DNA of 21,502 nt, from positions 1 to 21,502 of the forward strand of contig CAYSCX010000038.1 in the NCBI GenBank assembly GCA_964429575.1, in the 5' to 3' direction. Source of the stretch: CAYSCX01 sp964429575 (lineage in GTDB: Bacteria; Desulfobacterota; Binatia; Binatales; Binataceae). Numbering within the stretch: position 1 is the stretch's first letter; the number at the start of each line of letters is the position of its first letter. Under the pieces are notes generated by a model that saw only the letters and a program-made list of their open reading frames with translations, was not told the DNA's origin and ran no database searches. A program made the translations under genes and the position numbers. Of the stretch, positions 14,146 to 21,502 are shown piece after piece.

Positions 14146-15519
14146 CTACTTCTTCGCGTTCGCGTCGCGCTTGGCCGTCTCACGCGCGCTCTTACGCATT
14201 TCGCGGGCGCGCGCCAGATACTCTTTGATCCGCGACTCGTAGCCCCGGTCCGAAGGTTCGTAGTAGGTCCTGCCTTTGATTTCGTCCGGGGCATAATCTT
14301 CGGCCACCAACGCGCCCTCATATTCATGCGGGTAGCGATAGTCCTTTCCGTAGCCAAGTCCGCGCATCAGCGGCGTCGGCGCATTGCGCAAATGAAGCGG
14401 CACCGGCAGGGCGCCGAATTCGCGGACATCCTCTCGCGCCTTGCTCATCGCCAATAACGACGCATTCGATTTCGGCGCCGACGCCAGATATGTCACGCCC
14501 TGTGCAAGCGGAATGACCCCCTCGGGCAGGCCAACGAAGTCCACGGCGTCTTTTACCGCGATCGCGACCTGGAGCGCGCGCGGGTCGGCGTTGCTGATAT
14601 CTTCGGACGCGAAGATAACCATCCGCCGCGCGATGAACATCGGATCTTCGCCCGCCTCGATCATTCGCATCATCCAATAGAGCGCGGCGTCCGGATTGCT
14701 GCCGCGCATGCTCTTGATGAACGCCGAAATGATGTTGTAGTGCTCGTCGCCCGCGCGATCGTAGAGCAGCGCCTTTTTCTGCGCGGCCTCGCGCACCTGC
14801 TCGATGGTGATGTCCTTCGCGCCGGCGGCGCGCGAAAGTTCCGCCGCCACTTCAAGCGTGTTGAGAGCGCTGCGCGCGTCGCCGCCGGCATACTGCACTA
14901 AACCCGCCATCGCATCGCCGGCAAGCCGCAATTCCTGCACGCCGAGTCCGCGTTCACGGTCGGCGAGCGCACGGCGCAGCAACATTTCGATGTGCGGCTC
15001 GGTCAGCGGCTGAAGCACCAGCACCCGCGCTCGAGAGAGCAACGGCGAAATCACCTCGAACGAGGGGTTCTCAGTCGTCGCGCCGATGAGCGTGATAAGC
15101 CCGCTCTCAACGTGCGGGAGGAACGCGTCCTGCTGCGCCTTGTTCCAGCGATGAATCTCGTCGATGAAGACGACCGTGCGGCTGCCGGCGGCGTCGAGGT
15201 CCTCGCGCGCCTGCGCCACGATCTCGCGCAAGTCCGCGACGCCCGCAGCTACCGCGGCGAACTGGCGAAAGACGGCGCCCGACTCCCGCGCGAGCAGTTG
15301 CGCGATGGTGGTTTTGCCGGTGCCGGGCGGTCCCCACAGGATCATCGAGTGAAGCGTGCGCGCCGCGGCCAATCGGTTCAGCAGCTTGCCCGGACCGAGG
15401 AGGTGCTCCTGGCCGGCCACCTCGTCCAAGCTTGCCGGGCGCATGCGATCCGCGAGCGGCTGATTGGCCGGCTTGCGGTGAGAAAACAGGTCGCCTGAAG
15501 ACGCCTTTCGGCGTGCCAT
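14146..15519 (-). CDS. rarA: Replication-associated recombination protein A (AAA+ ATPase)
   Basis: A clamp-loader-like AAA+ ATPase (RarA/MgsA, relative of eukaryotic WRNIP1) that acts at stalled replication forks. The 457-residue protein has PLADRMRPASLDEVAGQEHLLG at the N-terminus, Walker A GPPGTGKTT, Walker B VVFIDEIHRWNKAQQDAFLP, and sensor 1 GATTENPSFEV. The RarA-specific C-terminal tetramerisation region includes YWMMRMIEAGEDPMFIARR and PKSNASLLA. The frame is open to 15663, but the extra N-terminal residues are Arg-rich and unlike the family, so the ATG at 15519 is chosen. It is transcribed divergently from the pantothenate kinase, with 113 bases between the two starts and no strong promoter seen there. 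Confidence 0.95.
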   Translation of the reverse strand: MARRKASSGDLFSHRKPANQPLADRMRPASLDEVAGQEHLLGPGKLLNRLAAARTLHSMILWGPPGTGKTTIAQLLARESGAVFRQFAAVAAGVADLREIVAQAREDLDAAGSRTVVFIDEIHRWNKAQQDAFLPHVESGLITLIGATTENPSFEVISPLLSRARVLVLQPLTEPHIEMLLRRALADRERGLGVQELRLAGDAMAGLVQYAGGDARSALNTLEVAAELSRAAGAKDITIEQVREAAQKKALLYDRAGDEHYNIISAFIKSMRGSNPDAALYWMMRMIEAGEDPMFIARRMVIFASEDISNADPRALQVAIAVKDAVDFVGLPEGVIPLAQGVTYLASAPKSNASLLAMSKAREDVREFGALPVPLHLRNAPTPLMRGLGYGKDYRYPHEYEGALVAEDYAPDEIKGRTYYEPSDRGYESRIKEYLARAREMRKSARETAKRDANAKK

Positions 15520-15632
15520 CGCTCGGAACCTATCACAGTGCGATTGCGCGGCAAGGCGGCGACGGGCTCGTTGCACAGCGGCATGGCGGTGGACTAGCTT
15601 TGAACCGGGCCGGACCAAGGCCGGCACCACAT

Positions 15633-16445
15633 ATGATCGTCGGGATCGACATCGGCGGCTCAACCACCGACGCGGTCATCATCGAGAACGGCGGAATTCA
15701 CGTCGTTACGATCGAGGCCAACGATCCGGTGGCCGCCGCAGCGGGCGCGCTGGGCAAAATCGTCTCGGACCTCGACCTTAAACTCGAGCAGGTCGAGCGC
15801 GTCGCCCTGACCGGCGCCGGCGCTCGCGCGATTGGTCCAAAGCTGCTCGGACGCCCGGCGATAAAGATCACGGAATTCACCGCGATTGGAATTGGCGGCA
15901 CCTCGCTCGCGGGCAAGCGCGATGCGCTGGTGGTTTCGCTGGGCACCGGCACCGCAATCGTCTCCGTGCGCGACGGCAAGATCGTACACGTAGGCGGCAC
16001 CGGCGTCGGCGGCGGCACGCTGCTCGGGCTCGCGAAGCATATGCTCGGTGTCTCGACACTCGAAACACTCGAGGCGCTTGCACGCCGCGGCGATTTGAAG
16101 CGTATCGACCTGACGGTGCGCGACATTGCGGGCGGACCGATCGGCAACCTGCCGCCGGAGTCCACCGCGGCCAACTTCGGCAAGGTGAACAGTGACGCGA
16201 CCGCGGAGGACAAGGCGCTCGCGATAATGAACATGATCGTCGAATCGATCGGAGTGTTGAGCGTCGCGAGCGCCCGCGCGAGTGATCAGGAAAGCGTCGT
16301 GCTGATCGGCAAGCTCACCCGCATTTTCAAGTTCATGCAGGACATGCGCGGCGACGCGTTTCCATTCGGACGCCGCTTCGTGATTCCCGAGCACGCCGAT
16401 TACGCCACCGCGATCGGCGCCGCCCGCGCAGCATCGACGAAGTAG
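15633..16445 (+). CDS. coaW: Type II pantothenate kinase (CoaW-like)
   Basis: Phosphorylates pantothenate in the first step of coenzyme A synthesis. The 270-residue protein is an ASKHA-fold kinase: phosphate-binding VGIDIGGSTTD at 3-13, Glu81 in ITEFTAIGIGG as the probable catalytic base, LGTGT at 103-107, VGGTGVGGGT at 120-129, and the type II pattern HMLGVSTLETLEALARRGD followed by STAANFGKV. Its length and motif order match the staphylococcal CoaW type rather than CoaA (type I) or CoaX (type III). The frame is open back to 15432 inside rarA, but the ATG at 15633 starts exactly at the first strand. It precedes two CoA-transferase genes, a plausible CoA-linked neighbourhood. A BadF-type ATPase is a less likely alternative. 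Confidence 0.85.
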   Translation: MIVGIDIGGSTTDAVIIENGGIHVVTIEANDPVAAAAGALGKIVSDLDLKLEQVERVALTGAGARAIGPKLLGRPAIKITEFTAIGIGGTSLAGKRDALVVSLGTGTAIVSVRDGKIVHVGGTGVGGGTLLGLAKHMLGVSTLETLEALARRGDLKRIDLTVRDIAGGPIGNLPPESTAANFGKVNSDATAEDKALAIMNMIVESIGVLSVASARASDQESVVLIGKLTRIFKFMQDMRGDAFPFGRRFVIPEHADYATAIGAARAASTK

Positions 16446-16581
16446 CCCGGCAGAACACATCAATCGCGCGCGACCGATTCGGTTCCCACTCACCGCCGCT
16501 TGGCGTTAGAATGCGCCGACCCGCGCCGCGGACGTGATTCATCTCGAATTCCCGCGGCGCGCGCGTCAAGAGGAGCATCAC

Positions 16582-17841
16582 ATGGCATCCGAGTTGCTCA
16601 AGGGCTACACGATGCTCGACTTGTGCGACGACAAGGGAGCGCTGTGCGGCAAGATCTTCGCCGACTTGGGTGCCGACGTAATCAAGATCGAACCGCCCCA
16701 AGGCTGCCCGACGCGCCGCATCCCGCCGTTTCTCGACGACCTGCCGGGGCCGGACCGCAGCCTCTACTCTCTCGCTTACAACGCCGGCAAGCGATCGATC
16801 ACCGCGAATTTGGAGTCTCCCGATGGACGAGCGCTGGTAGCTGAACTCGCCAAGCGCGCGGATTTCCTCGTCGAGTCGTATCCCCTCGGCCACCTCGACG
16901 CGCTCGGTCTCGGATTCGACGCGCTCGCGAAGCAGAACCCCCGGCTCATCTACACATCGATCACGCCGTTCGGTGACAAGGGCCCCGCGCGGAACTACAA
17001 AGCGTACGACATCAACATCTGGGCTGCGGGCGGCATGATGTTCCTGATGGGCGAGCAAGGCAGACCGCCAATCCAGATGAGCCTTCCGCAGGCCGGCTTG
17101 CATGCCGGCGCGGAGGCCGCGGTGTCATCGCTGATCGCGCATTACCCGCGCGAGATCGACGGCCGCGGCCAGCGTGTCGTCGTCAACATGCAGGCGTGCA
17201 TCGTGTGGACGCTGATGAATGAGCAGGCGATGCCCATCCTGCACGGGAACTATCTGGCCCGCGCCGGTCTGTTCGCTGGAACCGGTGAAACCCGCCGCCA
17301 GGTGGTTTACCGGTGCAAGGACGGTCACCTCTCGATTCTGATAATGGGCGGCGGGGTGGGCGCGCCCTCGACCAGGGCGTTGGTAGCGTGGATGGATGAG
17401 ACGGGATTCGCATCCGAGTGGATGAAGTCGAAAGAGTGGATGACGTGGACGCCCGGCCTGTTCATGAAGATGACTGAAAAGGACATCGAAGAGGTCAGCG
17501 ACCTCGAAGACCGCGTCGGGCGGTTCTTCATGACGATGACCAGGGCGGAAATCTACGCGGGCGCGCTCAAGCGGCGCATCCTGCTCGCCCCCTGCGCAAC
17601 TGCCGCCGATGTCGCCGCCGATGAACAGCTCAAGTTCCGGAAATTCTTCGTCGATGTCGAGCACGAAACGCTGGGTCGCAAGCTGACCATGCCCGGTGCG
17701 TTCGCGAAGCTTAGCGTGACGCCGATCGGTCCGCCCACCCGCGCGCCAAAGCTCGGCGAACACAACCCCGAGGTATACGGTGCGATGCTCGGCCTGGGCG
17801 AAGCGAAACTCGCGCAGCTGCGCGCCGCGGGCGCATTGTAA
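16582..17841 (+). CDS. Class III (CaiB/BaiF) CoA-transferase homologue lacking the catalytic Asp
   Basis: Members of this family move CoA between carboxylic acids through an enzyme-bound anhydride on a conserved Asp. The 419-residue protein has the family N-terminus (MLDLCDDKGALCGKIFADLGADVIKIEPP), the NAGKRSITANLESPDGRAL segment, and SITPFGDKGP. At the position of the catalytic Asp, in the segment PPIQMSLPQAGLHAG, it has Gln170 instead. AGGAG lies 6 bases before the ATG at 16582, so this start is preferred over the GTG at 16534. A second family member follows after 17 bases and keeps its Asp, so the pair may form a hetero-oligomer in which this subunit is structural. Substrate unknown. Confidence 0.85.
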   Translation: MASELLKGYTMLDLCDDKGALCGKIFADLGADVIKIEPPQGCPTRRIPPFLDDLPGPDRSLYSLAYNAGKRSITANLESPDGRALVAELAKRADFLVESYPLGHLDALGLGFDALAKQNPRLIYTSITPFGDKGPARNYKAYDINIWAAGGMMFLMGEQGRPPIQMSLPQAGLHAGAEAAVSSLIAHYPREIDGRGQRVVVNMQACIVWTLMNEQAMPILHGNYLARAGLFAGTGETRRQVVYRCKDGHLSILIMGGGVGAPSTRALVAWMDETGFASEWMKSKEWMTWTPGLFMKMTEKDIEEVSDLEDRVGRFFMTMTRAEIYAGALKRRILLAPCATAADVAADEQLKFRKFFVDVEHETLGRKLTMPGAFAKLSVTPIGPPTRAPKLGEHNPEVYGAMLGLGEAKLAQLRAAGAL

Positions 17842-17858
17842 TCGGGGACACTAAATTC

Positions 17859-19079
17859 ATGCCCACTCGCTACGCATTTGAAGGCATCCACGTGCTCGAC
17901 TTCGCCTGGGTCGGTGTCGGGCCAATCACGTCAAAGTACTTGGCGGACAACGGCGCGGACGTGATCCGGATCGAGTCGGCGGCAAAGATCGACGTACTGC
18001 GCATCGGCCCGCCGTGGAAGGACGCCACACCCGGCATCAACCGCAGCCAGTTCTTCGCGAGCTTCAACACCTCCAAGAAGAGCATCACGCTCAACCTGGG
18101 CAAGCCCAAGGCGCAGGAAATCGCGCGGCGCCTGGTGCCGTGGGCCGACGTCGTGGTCGAGAGTTTCACGCCCAAAGTGCTTCGCAACTGGGAGCTCGAC
18201 TACCAGCATCTGAGCGAGATCAATCCCAAGCTCATCATGCTTTCGACCTGCTTGCAGGGTCAGACGGGACCCAATGCGCTTTATCCGGGCTTCGGCCAAC
18301 TGATGGCGGCGCTGTCCGGCTTCTATTACATCTCCGGCTACTCGAAAGAATCGCCCTGCCCTCCCTACGGCGCATACACTGACTTCATCACGCCGCGATT
18401 TTCCGCGGCGGCGCTGATCGCCGCGCTCGATTACAAGCGCCGCACCGGCCGCGGCCAGTATATCGACATGGCGCAGTACGAGGCCGCCCTGCACAACCTG
18501 GCGCCCGCGATCATCGACTACTTCGCGAGCGGGCGAGTGTTGCAGCCAGTCGGCAACGACTCGCCGCGTTATGCCCCGCACGGCGCTTACCGGTGCAAAG
18601 ACGAGGACGGCAAGGAACGCTGGATTTCGATCGCTGTCGCCGACGATGCCGAATGGTCGTCGCTTCTTGCGGTGTTGAGCGCCGCGAATTCCGACCCGCG
18701 CTTCTCAACTCACGGGTCGCGACTCGAGCATCGTGCCGCGCTCGACCAATTCCTGGAAAAGCCCGTACGCTCCCGGAACGCGGATGAACTCACGACAGCT
18801 CTGCAAGCGGCCGGCGTCGCGGCCTACCCCGTGCAGAACTGCATGGACCTGCACCAGGACGGCAACCTCGATGCGTTCGATTTCTGGCAGTGGCTTGAAC
18901 ACAAGGAGATGGGTCCGTCCGTGTATGAGGGCCTGCAGCACCGCCTGAGCGCTACGCCCGGCGAGCTGCGCAGCGCGGCACCTCTGCTCGGCCAGCATAA
19001 CGATGAAATCTTTCATGACATGCTCGGCCTGAGCCCCGCAGAAATCGAGCAGCTCAAGCAAGAGCACGTGATATTCTAG
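17859..19079 (+). CDS. Class III (CaiB/BaiF) CoA-transferase, catalytic
   Basis: A 406-residue CoA-transferase of the formyl-CoA transferase/carnitine CoA-transferase family. It has IHVLDFAWVGVGPITSKYLADNGADVIRIES at 10-40, NTSKKSITLNLGKPKAQEI, LSTCLQGQTGP, then GAYTDFITPRFSAAALIAALDYKRRTGRGQYIDMAQYEA. The Asp at 175 in YTDF occupies the catalytic position, which the upstream paralogue lacks. The C-terminal half contains APHGAYRCKDEDGKERWISIAV and PVQNCMDLHQD, as expected. The start follows the upstream stop by 17 bases. Heteromeric class III transferases such as benzylsuccinate CoA-transferase (BbsEF) are a possible model; the acid used cannot be told from sequence. Confidence 0.9.
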   Translation: MPTRYAFEGIHVLDFAWVGVGPITSKYLADNGADVIRIESAAKIDVLRIGPPWKDATPGINRSQFFASFNTSKKSITLNLGKPKAQEIARRLVPWADVVVESFTPKVLRNWELDYQHLSEINPKLIMLSTCLQGQTGPNALYPGFGQLMAALSGFYYISGYSKESPCPPYGAYTDFITPRFSAAALIAALDYKRRTGRGQYIDMAQYEAALHNLAPAIIDYFASGRVLQPVGNDSPRYAPHGAYRCKDEDGKERWISIAVADDAEWSSLLAVLSAANSDPRFSTHGSRLEHRAALDQFLEKPVRSRNADELTTALQAAGVAAYPVQNCMDLHQDGNLDAFDFWQWLEHKEMGPSVYEGLQHRLSATPGELRSAAPLLGQHNDEIFHDMLGLSPAEIEQLKQEHVIF

Positions 19080-19111
19080 CCGCGCGCCGCCCAACCGGCC
19101 GCGTCATTCGC

Positions 19112-20359
19112 GTGCGCTACGAACTCAAGATCGCGCTTCGCTACCTTCGGGCGCGCCGCAAGGATGCGTTCATCTCGATCACGACGCTGTTCACCGGCGT
19201 CGGCGTGATGATCGGCGTCGCGGCGCTGGTCGTAATGCTTTCAGTGATGGGCGGCTTCGAGGAGAGCCTCAAGCAGCGCGTGCTCGCATTGACCCCGCAG
19301 GTGCAGATTCTGAGCGGCGAGGGGACCATCTCGAATTACGGCAGGATTCAAGCAACCGTCGCGAAGGTCGACGGTGTCCGCAGCTCTGATCCATTCACCG
19401 TGAGCCAGGCGATGGTGAGTACCAAGCGCGGGGTTGGCGGCGCGGTCGTGCGCGGCGTCGTTCCCGATAGTCCCACGATGACGGATCAGTGGGGCCGCTA
19501 CGTCACCGCCGGGAAGATGTCGAGCCTCGCCGACGCGCCGCCCGCACCCAGCGGCGGCGAAAGCACGCTCGGCAACGCCGCGATTGGCGCGGGTCTTGCG
19601 CGCAAGCTCAAGGTTGCGGTCGGAGGACAGATTCGCGTGGTCACGCCGATAATGACCGGCGAGACGGCATCGTCGCTAAGCACCAAGAGCGGCGAATTTG
19701 CGGTCTGCGCAATCTTCGAATCGGGAATGAGTTTGCCCGACAACGACCTGGTTTTCATAGAGCTCAAGCGTGCGCAGGAGTTCTTCGGCCGCGGCAACTC
19801 GGTGAACGGAATCGACGTGCGGCTCGCATCGCTCGATCGCACCGTCGCGGTGACCGGCGCGCTCAAGCGCGTGCTCGCGCCTCCGCTCGCGGTGCGTAAC
19901 TGGATGGATTACAACCGCTCGGCGACTGCCGGTTTCGAGATGCTCAAGCGCGTGTACTCGCTGGTGCTGATGCTGCTAATCGGGGTCGGAGCGTTCAACC
20001 TGGTCGCGACGCTAATCATGGTCGTGATGGAGAAGCGCAAGGATATCGCGGTGCTGATGACGATGGGCGCGACGCGGCGCGAGGTGCGCTTGATTTTCGT
20101 GCTCAAGGGCCTGGTGGTCGGCGGCGCAGGTACGCTCGCCGGACTCCTGCTCGGCGCGATCGGTTGTTTCGTTCTGTCGCGTTACCAGGTGATCAGCATA
20201 CCGCGCGAGATCTATGGCATCTCGACAGTGCCAATCGCGGTGGATCCGATCAATTTCGTGCTGGTTGCGATTGCGTCGCTGGCGCTGTGCCTTGTCGCAA
20301 CGTTCTATCCCGCGCGCCAGGCATCGCGCGAAGTGCCGGCCGAAGTGCTCCGGAGCTGA
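19112..20359 (+). CDS. LolC/LolE-type lipoprotein-releasing ABC transporter permease
   Basis: The membrane subunit of the LolCDE complex, which extracts outer-membrane lipoproteins from the inner membrane for hand-over to LolA. The 415-residue protein has the MacB/LolC topology. A basic N-terminus (ELKIALRYLRARRKDAFISITTLF) leads into a first membrane helix and GVAALVVMLSVMGGFEESLKQRVL. A periplasmic domain follows at about 50-265, then three C-terminal helices with the coupling segment MVVMEKRKDIAVLMTMGATRREVRLIFVLKG. It ends PARQASREVPAEVLRS, typical for the family. The start is a GTG at 19112 with no clear ribosome site. The ATPase gene lolD, usually next, is not present downstream. LolC and LolE cannot be told apart, and one protein may serve both roles. 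Confidence 0.9.
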   Translation: MRYELKIALRYLRARRKDAFISITTLFTGVGVMIGVAALVVMLSVMGGFEESLKQRVLALTPQVQILSGEGTISNYGRIQATVAKVDGVRSSDPFTVSQAMVSTKRGVGGAVVRGVVPDSPTMTDQWGRYVTAGKMSSLADAPPAPSGGESTLGNAAIGAGLARKLKVAVGGQIRVVTPIMTGETASSLSTKSGEFAVCAIFESGMSLPDNDLVFIELKRAQEFFGRGNSVNGIDVRLASLDRTVAVTGALKRVLAPPLAVRNWMDYNRSATAGFEMLKRVYSLVLMLLIGVGAFNLVATLIMVVMEKRKDIAVLMTMGATRREVRLIFVLKGLVVGGAGTLAGLLLGAIGCFVLSRYQVISIPREIYGISTVPIAVDPINFVLVAIASLALCLVATFYPARQASREVPAEVLRS

Positions 20360-20407
20360 GGCGAGATGCCGCCGCGATGTGCGGCGTGCCAGAGGGTAGC
20401 TGGAGCG

Positions 20408-20818
20408 CTATTCGTCCTTGGCAGAATTCTCAGGCCCGGGCCGGACCGCAAGCTTCGACTTTCGCACCACCAATGTTTCGTGGCCGCGCACCTTGATGGT
20501 TCGTGCCGGATCGGAGTGGTTCTGGTTGCTTCCTTCGGCGCGCATGGGCCGCGATGAGGTGCGGCGGCGGCGCCAGTTGTTGAGCTCCTTGCTGAGCTTC
20601 GACGCGAGCGAATCGTTCTCCGCGGCTGCCTGCGCGGCGTCCGCGGCGTCCTTGCCGTTGCCGTCCCCGCTGTCTTGCGGGCTTGGACGGCTTCTCTCTT
20701 CCTGTGACGTAGTTTCGTCCTCCTTCTGCGGTTTTTCACGCGCCCGCGGCGTACTGACTCTGGTGCTTTGCGAGCGCGAATGCTCCTTTGCGTAGGCAGA
20801 GCGCTCAAGCGCGACAAT
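20408..20818 (-). CDS. Probable small hydrophilic protein with no standard start codon
   Basis: On the - strand a frame is open from 20830 down to a TAG at 20408-20410. It has no ATG, GTG or TTG until an ATG at 20545. Its codon use looks coding: from about 20700 to 20550 nearly every third base is G or C, and the product is rich in Asp, Glu, Lys, Ala and Ser (for example KDAADAAQAAAENDS, then LASKLSKELNNWRRRR). It ends TIKVRGHETLVVRKSKL and a polar tail. It may be disordered. The start is unresolved: an ATT at 20818 would give 136 residues, the ATG only 45. It could also be a 5'-truncated or frameshifted remnant. No family recognised. It lies convergent to the LolC/E-type gene; 20819-20976 shows no gene. 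Confidence 0.4.
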   Translation of the reverse strand: MVALERSAYAKEHSRSQSTRVSTPRAREKPQKEDETTSQEERSRPSPQDSGDGNGKDAADAAQAAAENDSLASKLSKELNNWRRRRTSSRPMRAEGSNQNHSDPARTIKVRGHETLVVRKSKLAVRPGPENSAKDE

Positions 20819-20976
20819 AAGTGAAGGTCGTCAATCGAACCGCCACGGGTTGCTCACCGCTGCGCAGCGCGACTTTTGATCTTGATGTGTAGTGTGTTTG
20901 GTAGAAGTGCTTGGAGATTTTGCGCCCGCACCGGACCTCTGCCGAGATCCGGCGCGTGGCGTGAGTTCTGACCTGC

Positions 20977-21309
20977 TCAGGTCTGGAACAGGCTCTGCAT
21001 GCGCATCGCCAGACCCATGTCACCCGCGATGCGGAGCTTGCCGCTCATGAACAGCATCTGGCCGTTGGCCTTGCCCGTGCTCATGTCAACATAGTCCTGC
21101 GCCGCCATCGAGATCGTGATGCTCGGCGATGCATGCGCGCCTTCTTTCACTTCGCACGAATCATTGGCGATGATCACGTGCCACTTTCCGCCGCCGTCTC
21201 CCGCCAAATCGAATTGATAAACCGCGTTGAGACCCTTTGCCGCTTCCTTGTTGAAGCGGCTCGGCATCGCGGCGAACACTTCCTTGGCGCTGGCCGGTGT
21301 ATCTGCCAT
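20977..21309 (-). CDS. SCP2 sterol-binding domain protein
   Basis: A 110-residue single-domain member of the SCP2 family, which binds sterols, fatty acids or acyl-CoA in a hydrophobic tunnel. The pattern AVYQFDLAGDGGGKWHVIIANDSCEVKEGAH, then SITISMAAQDYVDMSTGKANGQMLFMSGKLRIAGDMGLAMRMQSLF, is characteristic, with the conserved D-x-x-G-G-x-W, the D/E-x-x-x-M-x-x-G and the KLRIAGD segments. It has no signal peptide, so it is cytoplasmic. AGGAGG lies 10 bases before the ATG at 21309, and a sigma70-like promoter lies about 50 bases upstream. It is probably a single-gene unit. The ligand cannot be predicted. Confidence 0.92.
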   Translation of the reverse strand: MADTPASAKEVFAAMPSRFNKEAAKGLNAVYQFDLAGDGGGKWHVIIANDSCEVKEGAHASPSITISMAAQDYVDMSTGKANGQMLFMSGKLRIAGDMGLAMRMQSLFQT

Positions 21310-21360
21310 GGGAAAAAATCCTCCTGATCGGGTCGGTTGGGAAGCGCTCTATGCCTTTGC

Positions 21361-21390
21361 CATATAAGCGTCAGGCCTACAGATTGTCAA
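21361..21390 (-). promoter_or_regulatory. Sigma70-type promoter of the SCP2 gene
   Basis: Read on the - strand, a perfect TTGACA (21390-21385) and TATATG (21366-21361, 4 of 6 to consensus) are separated by 18 bases. Transcription would begin near 21354, leaving a leader of about 45 bases that contains AGGAGG before the ATG at 21309. Beyond it, 21391-21502 shows no gene. Confidence 0.6.
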
Positions 21391-21502
21391 TACTTCCACG
21401 GCGCGAATCGGATGGATTGCGGCGCTATTTCGACTGACTCGTACGCGCTAGTGCCGTTCCAACTATTTTTACCGAAGACGATAGAACGCTGCCCCGAGGC
21501 AG

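Noticed and set aside
16484..16512. Possible promoter (TAGAAT at 16507-16512) before the CoA-transferase genes
   Set aside because: No acceptable -35 hexamer lies 16-18 bases upstream.
20360..20407. Possible terminator after the LolC/E-type gene (GCCGC with GCGGC)
   Set aside because: Only a 5-bp stem and no T tract on either strand.
20418..20795. A 125-codon ORF on the + strand with Ser/Ala/Cys-rich product
   Set aside because: It is antisense to the better-looking - strand frame, and its Ser/Cys/Leu-rich composition is typical of a shadow frame.
20305..20817. A 170-codon ORF on the - strand, rich in Arg, Thr and Pro
   Set aside because: It overlaps the end of the LolC/E-type gene and has an unnatural composition. 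A neighbouring frame on the same strand has much better third-position G/C bias and protein-like composition.

Overview
This is a gene-dense, high-GC bacterial chromosome segment made almost entirely of housekeeping genes, nearly all on the + strand. The order pyrH-frr-uppS-cdsA-rseP-tsaB followed by ilvN-ilvC-psd-pssA-leuA-leuB-(Asd homologue)-truA resembles Deltaproteobacteria-type genomes. The LolC/E-type transporter points to a diderm envelope. The pair of class III CoA-transferases, the single-domain SCP2 protein and the type II pantothenate kinase would fit an uncultured lineage such as Binatota/Desulfobacterota-related bacteria. That placement is inference from gene content, not from a search.

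Layout. Positions 1-2967 hold pyrimidine nucleotide, translation recycling and lipid-carrier genes (pyrH, frr, uppS, cdsA), closed by a hairpin terminator that starts on the cdsA stop codon. Positions 3035-5383 hold rseP (with an unusual insertion of about 110 residues), tsaB and a small DUF465 gene. Positions 5421-8600 hold ilvN, ilvC, psd and pssA, mixing branched-chain amino acid and phosphatidylethanolamine synthesis. Positions 8601-8870 form a regulatory region: a promoter, a short ORF with seven leucine codons, alternative RNA hairpins and a strong intrinsic terminator just before leuA. It has the layout of a leucine transcription attenuator. leuA, leuB, a catalytically stripped Asd/Usg-like gene and truA follow to 13521, then an HU-type gene with a duplicated C-terminal helix, ending at a terminator.

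From 14146 rarA runs on the - strand, divergent from a type II pantothenate kinase and two tandem class III CoA-transferases, of which the first has lost the catalytic aspartate. A LolC/E-type permease follows without lolD. The right end carries a - strand open frame that looks coding but lacks a standard start codon, and an SCP2 gene with a clear sigma70-like promoter.

The genes mainly serve UMP/CTP supply, peptidoglycan and phospholipid precursors (UppS, CdsA, PssA, Psd), Val/Ile/Leu synthesis (IlvN, IlvC, LeuA, LeuB), and tRNA modification (TsaB, TruA). dxr, ilvB, leuC, leuD and lolD, which often neighbour these genes, are not in the window. No tRNA, rRNA, CRISPR array, insertion sequence or prophage was recognised. 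The most interesting items are the leuA attenuator (perhaps with a leaderless leader peptide), the dead Asd homologue, the asymmetric CoA-transferase pair, the RseP insertion, the CdsA signature change and the start-less - strand gene.
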